Origin: Microbacteriaceae bacterium
Lineage (GTDB): Bacteria; Actinomycetota; Actinomycetes; Actinomycetales; Microbacteriaceae
Reading direction: 5' to 3'
Length of the DNA: 8,890 nucleotides
Assembly: GCA_022701925.1 (NCBI GenBank)
Contig: JAKONM010000063.1
Span: forward strand, 1 to 8,890
Below are positions 6,642-8,890 of the stretch, one piece after another. The position numbers and the translations under genes were made by a program. Positions within the stretch are counted from its first letter, which is position 1, and every line of letters begins with the position of its first letter. The notes under the pieces are model-generated. The model did not search any database, was not told where the DNA came from, and saw nothing but the letters and a program-made list of their open reading frames with translations.

Positions 6642-7253
6642 GTGCAGCTGTACTCGGACTTCGCCGGACGGCGGGCGTGGCAGATCGCGGGGGACGTGCT
6701 CGCGCTCGTCGTGCTGGTGGTCGGCGTCCGGGTCGCGGTCGCCCTCCACGACGCGATCGCCGCCTTCGAGGGCTTCGGGCGGGACGTCGCGCGCTCCGGC
6801 AGCGACTTCCAGTCGACGCTCTCGGGGATCGGCCGGACGCTGGGCGGCGTCCCGCTGATCGGCGGCGGCATCCGGGCGCCGTTCGACGCCGCCGGGGACG
6901 CGGGAGGCACGCTGGCCGACGCGGGGGCCGGGTGGCAGCGGGGGGTCGAGACGCTGTCGTCCCTGGTGGGGTGGACCGTCGCAGGACTCGTCGTGCTCGT
7001 GGTGCTGCTCGGCTGGGTGCGGCCCAGGGTCGCCGGCGCGGTGCGTCGCCGGGCCGTCGCGCGCCTGGCCTCGTCCGCCTCCTCGCTGGACCTGCTGGCG
7101 CTCCGTGCGCTGGCGACCCGGCCGGCGAAGGCGGTCGCGGCGGTGCACGACGACGCCGTCGCGGGGTGGCGACGGGGCGATCCGGAGGTCATCCGGGCCC
7201 TCGCGGCGCTCGAGCTGCGGTCCTCCGGCGTCCGCCTGCCCGAGCGCCCCTGA
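6642..7253 (+). CDS. Two-helix membrane protein of unknown function, conserved in actinobacteria
   Basis: 203 residues from GTG 6642. Two hydrophobic helices are clear: about residues 16-35 (IAGDVLALVVLVVGVRVAVA) and 107-125 (SLVGWTVAGLVVLVVLLGW). Positive charges before the first helix (RR at 10-11) and after the second (RPR, RRR, 127-137) predict both ends in the cytoplasm and a loop of about 70 residues outside, containing GVPLIGGGIRAPFDAAGDAGG. The cytoplasmic tail ends with WRRGDPEVIRALAALELR (176-193). From memory, actinobacterial hypothetical proteins start with a similar LYSD...RRxxQ and share the GVPL-G and WRRGDPEV-RALAALELR segments, so this looks like a conserved family without an assigned role. 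It sits between pdxT and yebC and appears to have its own leaderless promoter, so a link to B6 synthesis is not implied. Confidence 0.85.
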   Translation: MQLYSDFAGRRAWQIAGDVLALVVLVVGVRVAVALHDAIAAFEGFGRDVARSGSDFQSTLSGIGRTLGGVPLIGGGIRAPFDAAGDAGGTLADAGAGWQRGVETLSSLVGWTVAGLVVLVVLLGWVRPRVAGAVRRRAVARLASSASSLDLLALRALATRPAKAVAAVHDDAVAGWRRGDPEVIRALAALELRSSGVRLPERP

Positions 7254-7284
7254 CGGCGGCGGCGCCGGAGCCGCTCGCGCCCGG

Positions 7285-7290
7285 TACCAT
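7285..7290 (+). promoter_or_regulatory. Candidate -10 element of the yebC promoter
   Basis: TACCAT in GGTACCATCGAG; transcription would start near 7297, giving a leader of about 21 bases that contains GAGGAGG (7306-7312), five bases before GTG 7318. No clear -35. It would drive yebC and probably ruvC. Confidence 0.45.
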
Positions 7291-7317
7291 CGAGGCGGCT
7301 TTTCCGAGGAGGCGCAC

Positions 7318-8079
7318 GTGTCCGGACACTCCAAGTGGGCGACCACCAAGCACCAGAAGGCGGTCAAGGACCAGCGGCGGGCGAAGTCGTTCGCCAAGCT
7401 GATCAAGAACATCGAGGTCGCCGCCAAGATGGGCGGCGCCGACCTGTCGGGCAACCCGACCCTGGTCGACGCCGTGCAGAAGGCGAAGAAGACCTCGGTG
7501 CCGAACGAGAACATCGACCGCGCCGTCAAGCGCGGCGCCGGGCTCACGGGCGAGTCGGTCAACTACGACACGATCATGTACGAGGGCTACGGCCCGGCCG
7601 GCGTGGCCCTGCTGATCGAGTGCCTGACGGACAACCGCAACCGCGCGGCGGCCGAGGTGCGCACCGCGATGAGCCGCAACGGCGGCGCCATGGCCGACCC
7701 CGGCTCGGTGGCCTACAACTTCTCGCGCAAGGGCGTCATCCGCGTCGCGAAGGTCGACGGCCTCAGCGAGGACGACGTGCTCGGCGCGGTGCTCGACGCC
7801 GGTGTCGAGGACGTGGCGGACCACGGCGAGGAGTTCGAGGTCGTCACGGACACCGCGGACCTCGTCGCCGCGCGCACCGCGCTGCAGGGCGCCGGCATCG
7901 ACTACGAGTCCGCGGACAGCGAGTTCGTGCCGGGGCTGACGATCGAGATCGACGACCTGGAGGTCGCGAAGAAGATCCTGAAGCTGGTCGACGCGCTGGA
8001 GGACAGCGACGACGTGCAGAACGTCTTCGCGAACTTCGACCTGTCGGAGTCCGTCACCGCGTCGCTCGACGAGGACTGA
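7318..8079 (+). CDS. yebC: YebC/PmpR/TACO1-family protein
   Basis: 253 residues from GTG 7318, preceded by GAGGAGG. The N-terminus SGHSKWATTKHQKAVKDQRR is the hallmark of the family, followed by FAKLIKNIEVAAK, the VPNENIDRAVKRG segment (about 62-74), and YEGYGPAGVALLIECLTDNRNR in the second domain. The tail ends in D-D-V-Q-N-V-F-A-N-F-D, also typical. Length is normal. Members were first described as transcription regulators (PmpR); the mitochondrial relative TACO1 is a translational activator, and recent work links the family to relief of ribosome stalling on proline-rich stretches. I cannot tell from sequence which role holds here. It is commonly found directly upstream of ruvC, as here, with a 22-base gap, so the two are probably co-transcribed. 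Confidence 0.96.
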   Translation: MSGHSKWATTKHQKAVKDQRRAKSFAKLIKNIEVAAKMGGADLSGNPTLVDAVQKAKKTSVPNENIDRAVKRGAGLTGESVNYDTIMYEGYGPAGVALLIECLTDNRNRAAAEVRTAMSRNGGAMADPGSVAYNFSRKGVIRVAKVDGLSEDDVLGAVLDAGVEDVADHGEEFEVVTDTADLVAARTALQGAGIDYESADSEFVPGLTIEIDDLEVAKKILKLVDALEDSDDVQNVFANFDLSESVTASLDED

Positions 8080-8101
8080 CGGGCCTGCCGGCGGCGCCGC
8101 G

Positions 8102-8659
8102 GTGACCGTCCGGGTGCTGGGCGTCGCCCCCGGCCTGACGCGCTGCGGGGTCGGGGTGGTGGACGTCGCCCCCGACCGCACCGCGAAGCTGGTGCACGTC
8201 GAGGTGCTGCGCACGCCCGCCGATCAGGCGCTCGAGCTGCGGCTGCTCACCATCGGCCGCGGCATCGAGCGCCTGCTCGACGCGCACCGGCCGCAGGCGT
8301 TCGCGCTGGAGCGCGTGTTCGCGCAGCAGAACGTGCCGAGCGTGATGGGCGTGGCGCAGATCAGCGGCATCGCGCTGCTGCTGGCCGCCGAGCGGTCGGT
8401 GCCGATCGGGCTCCACACGCCCAGCGAGGTGAAGGCCGCGGTGACGGGCTACGGCAACGCCGACAAGCGCCAGGTCACGGCGATGGTCGCGCGCCTGCTC
8501 GGGCTGGCGGAGCTGCCGAAGCCCGCGGACGCCGCGGACGCCCTCGCCATCGCGATCTGCCACGCCTGGCGACGCGGACCCGTCGCGCCGGAGGCGGGGC
8601 CGATGACGCCGGCGCAGCGCGCGTGGCGGCAGGCCGAGGCCTCGGCCAAGCGGCGCTGA
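8102..8659 (+). CDS. ruvC: Holliday junction endonuclease RuvC with the first catalytic Asp replaced by Ala
   Basis: 185 residues from GTG 8102. RuvC is the dimeric RNase H-fold nuclease that resolves Holliday junctions with RuvAB. The protein is otherwise well conserved: LGV-x-PGLTRCG at the N-terminus, ALERVFAQQN (catalytic Glu), the HTPSEVKAAVTGYGNADK segment, and PADAADALAIAICH with the two late Asp residues. However, residue 9 is Ala (GCC, 8126-8128), where the family has the first metal-binding Asp (Asp7 in E. coli). A single base (C in place of A at 8127) separates the two codons. Family knowledge predicts loss of cleavage with junction binding retained. Neither GTG 8102 nor the in-frame GTG 8114 has a good Shine-Dalgarno sequence; 8102 gives the usual N-terminus. 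The C-terminal 25 residues or so are a polar, basic tail. No ruvA follows. Confidence 0.93.
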   Translation: MTVRVLGVAPGLTRCGVGVVDVAPDRTAKLVHVEVLRTPADQALELRLLTIGRGIERLLDAHRPQAFALERVFAQQNVPSVMGVAQISGIALLLAAERSVPIGLHTPSEVKAAVTGYGNADKRQVTAMVARLLGLAELPKPADAADALAIAICHAWRRGPVAPEAGPMTPAQRAWRQAEASAKRR

Positions 8660-8666
8660 CCGCTCC

Positions 8667-8890
<224 letters not shown>

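Noticed and set aside
3945..7192. Overlapping long minus-strand frames opposite the HIT, pdxS, pdxT and membrane-protein genes
   Set aside because: Antisense shadows of conserved genes, without plausible starts, binding sites or domains.
8091..8100. Palindrome GCGGCGCCGC just before ruvC
   Set aside because: A 10-base self-complementary GC word with no loop is expected by chance at this base composition.
8449..8666. Literal continuation of the Pro/Thr-rich minus-strand frame through the end of ruvC
   Set aside because: The sequence changes abruptly after the 8-G tract into the antisense of conserved ruvC codons; a 210-base convergent overlap is unlikely.

Overview
The window is very GC-rich (clearly above 70% by eye) and reads as chromosomal DNA of a high-GC actinobacterium. 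Three things point there: the gene order threonyl-tRNA synthetase, HIT-family Ap4A phosphorylase, pdxS, pdxT, yebC, ruvC, which is a recognised actinobacterial neighbourhood; the heavy use of GTG starts; and two proteins of unknown function that resemble conserved actinobacterial families. I would not name a genus; Micrococcales or Kineosporiales relatives seem plausible. No mobile element, CRISPR array, rRNA or tRNA was seen. Every gene except the last is on the + strand.

Layout. 1-1538 holds the end of cysD and all of cysN, the two subunits of ATP sulfurylase for sulfate assimilation, overlapping by one base. 1570-2220 is a charged helical protein of unknown function. 2281-4937 holds thrS and a HIT-family Ap4A phosphorylase, joined by a GTGA stop/start overlap. 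A strong perfect hairpin (4965-4989) and a promoter follow. 5040-6562 holds pdxS and pdxT, the two halves of PLP synthase, again joined by GTGA. 6642-7253 is a two-helix membrane protein of unknown function, apparently made from a leaderless transcript. 7318-8659 holds yebC and ruvC. From 8667 to the right edge the minus strand carries a Pro/Thr/Ser-rich low-complexity reading frame, the 3' part of a gene that runs off the window and converges on ruvC.

How it fits together. These are housekeeping functions: sulfate activation, tRNA charging plus Ap4A turnover (Ap4A is a by-product of aminoacyl-tRNA synthetases), vitamin B6 synthesis, a YebC/TACO1 translation or regulatory factor, and Holliday-junction resolution. 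Candidate promoters just before thrS, pdxS, the membrane gene and yebC suggest several short transcription units rather than one long operon.

I found no undescribed multi-gene system. The observation most worth checking is that RuvC has Ala (GCC) at residue 9, where the family has its first catalytic Asp, while the other three acidic residues and the rest of the protein look conserved. Next to it, ruvC is not followed by ruvA but by a convergent gene with an 8-G tract that appears to put its end out of frame. The phosphatidylinositol mannoside gene cluster that often lies between the HIT gene and pdxS is absent here.
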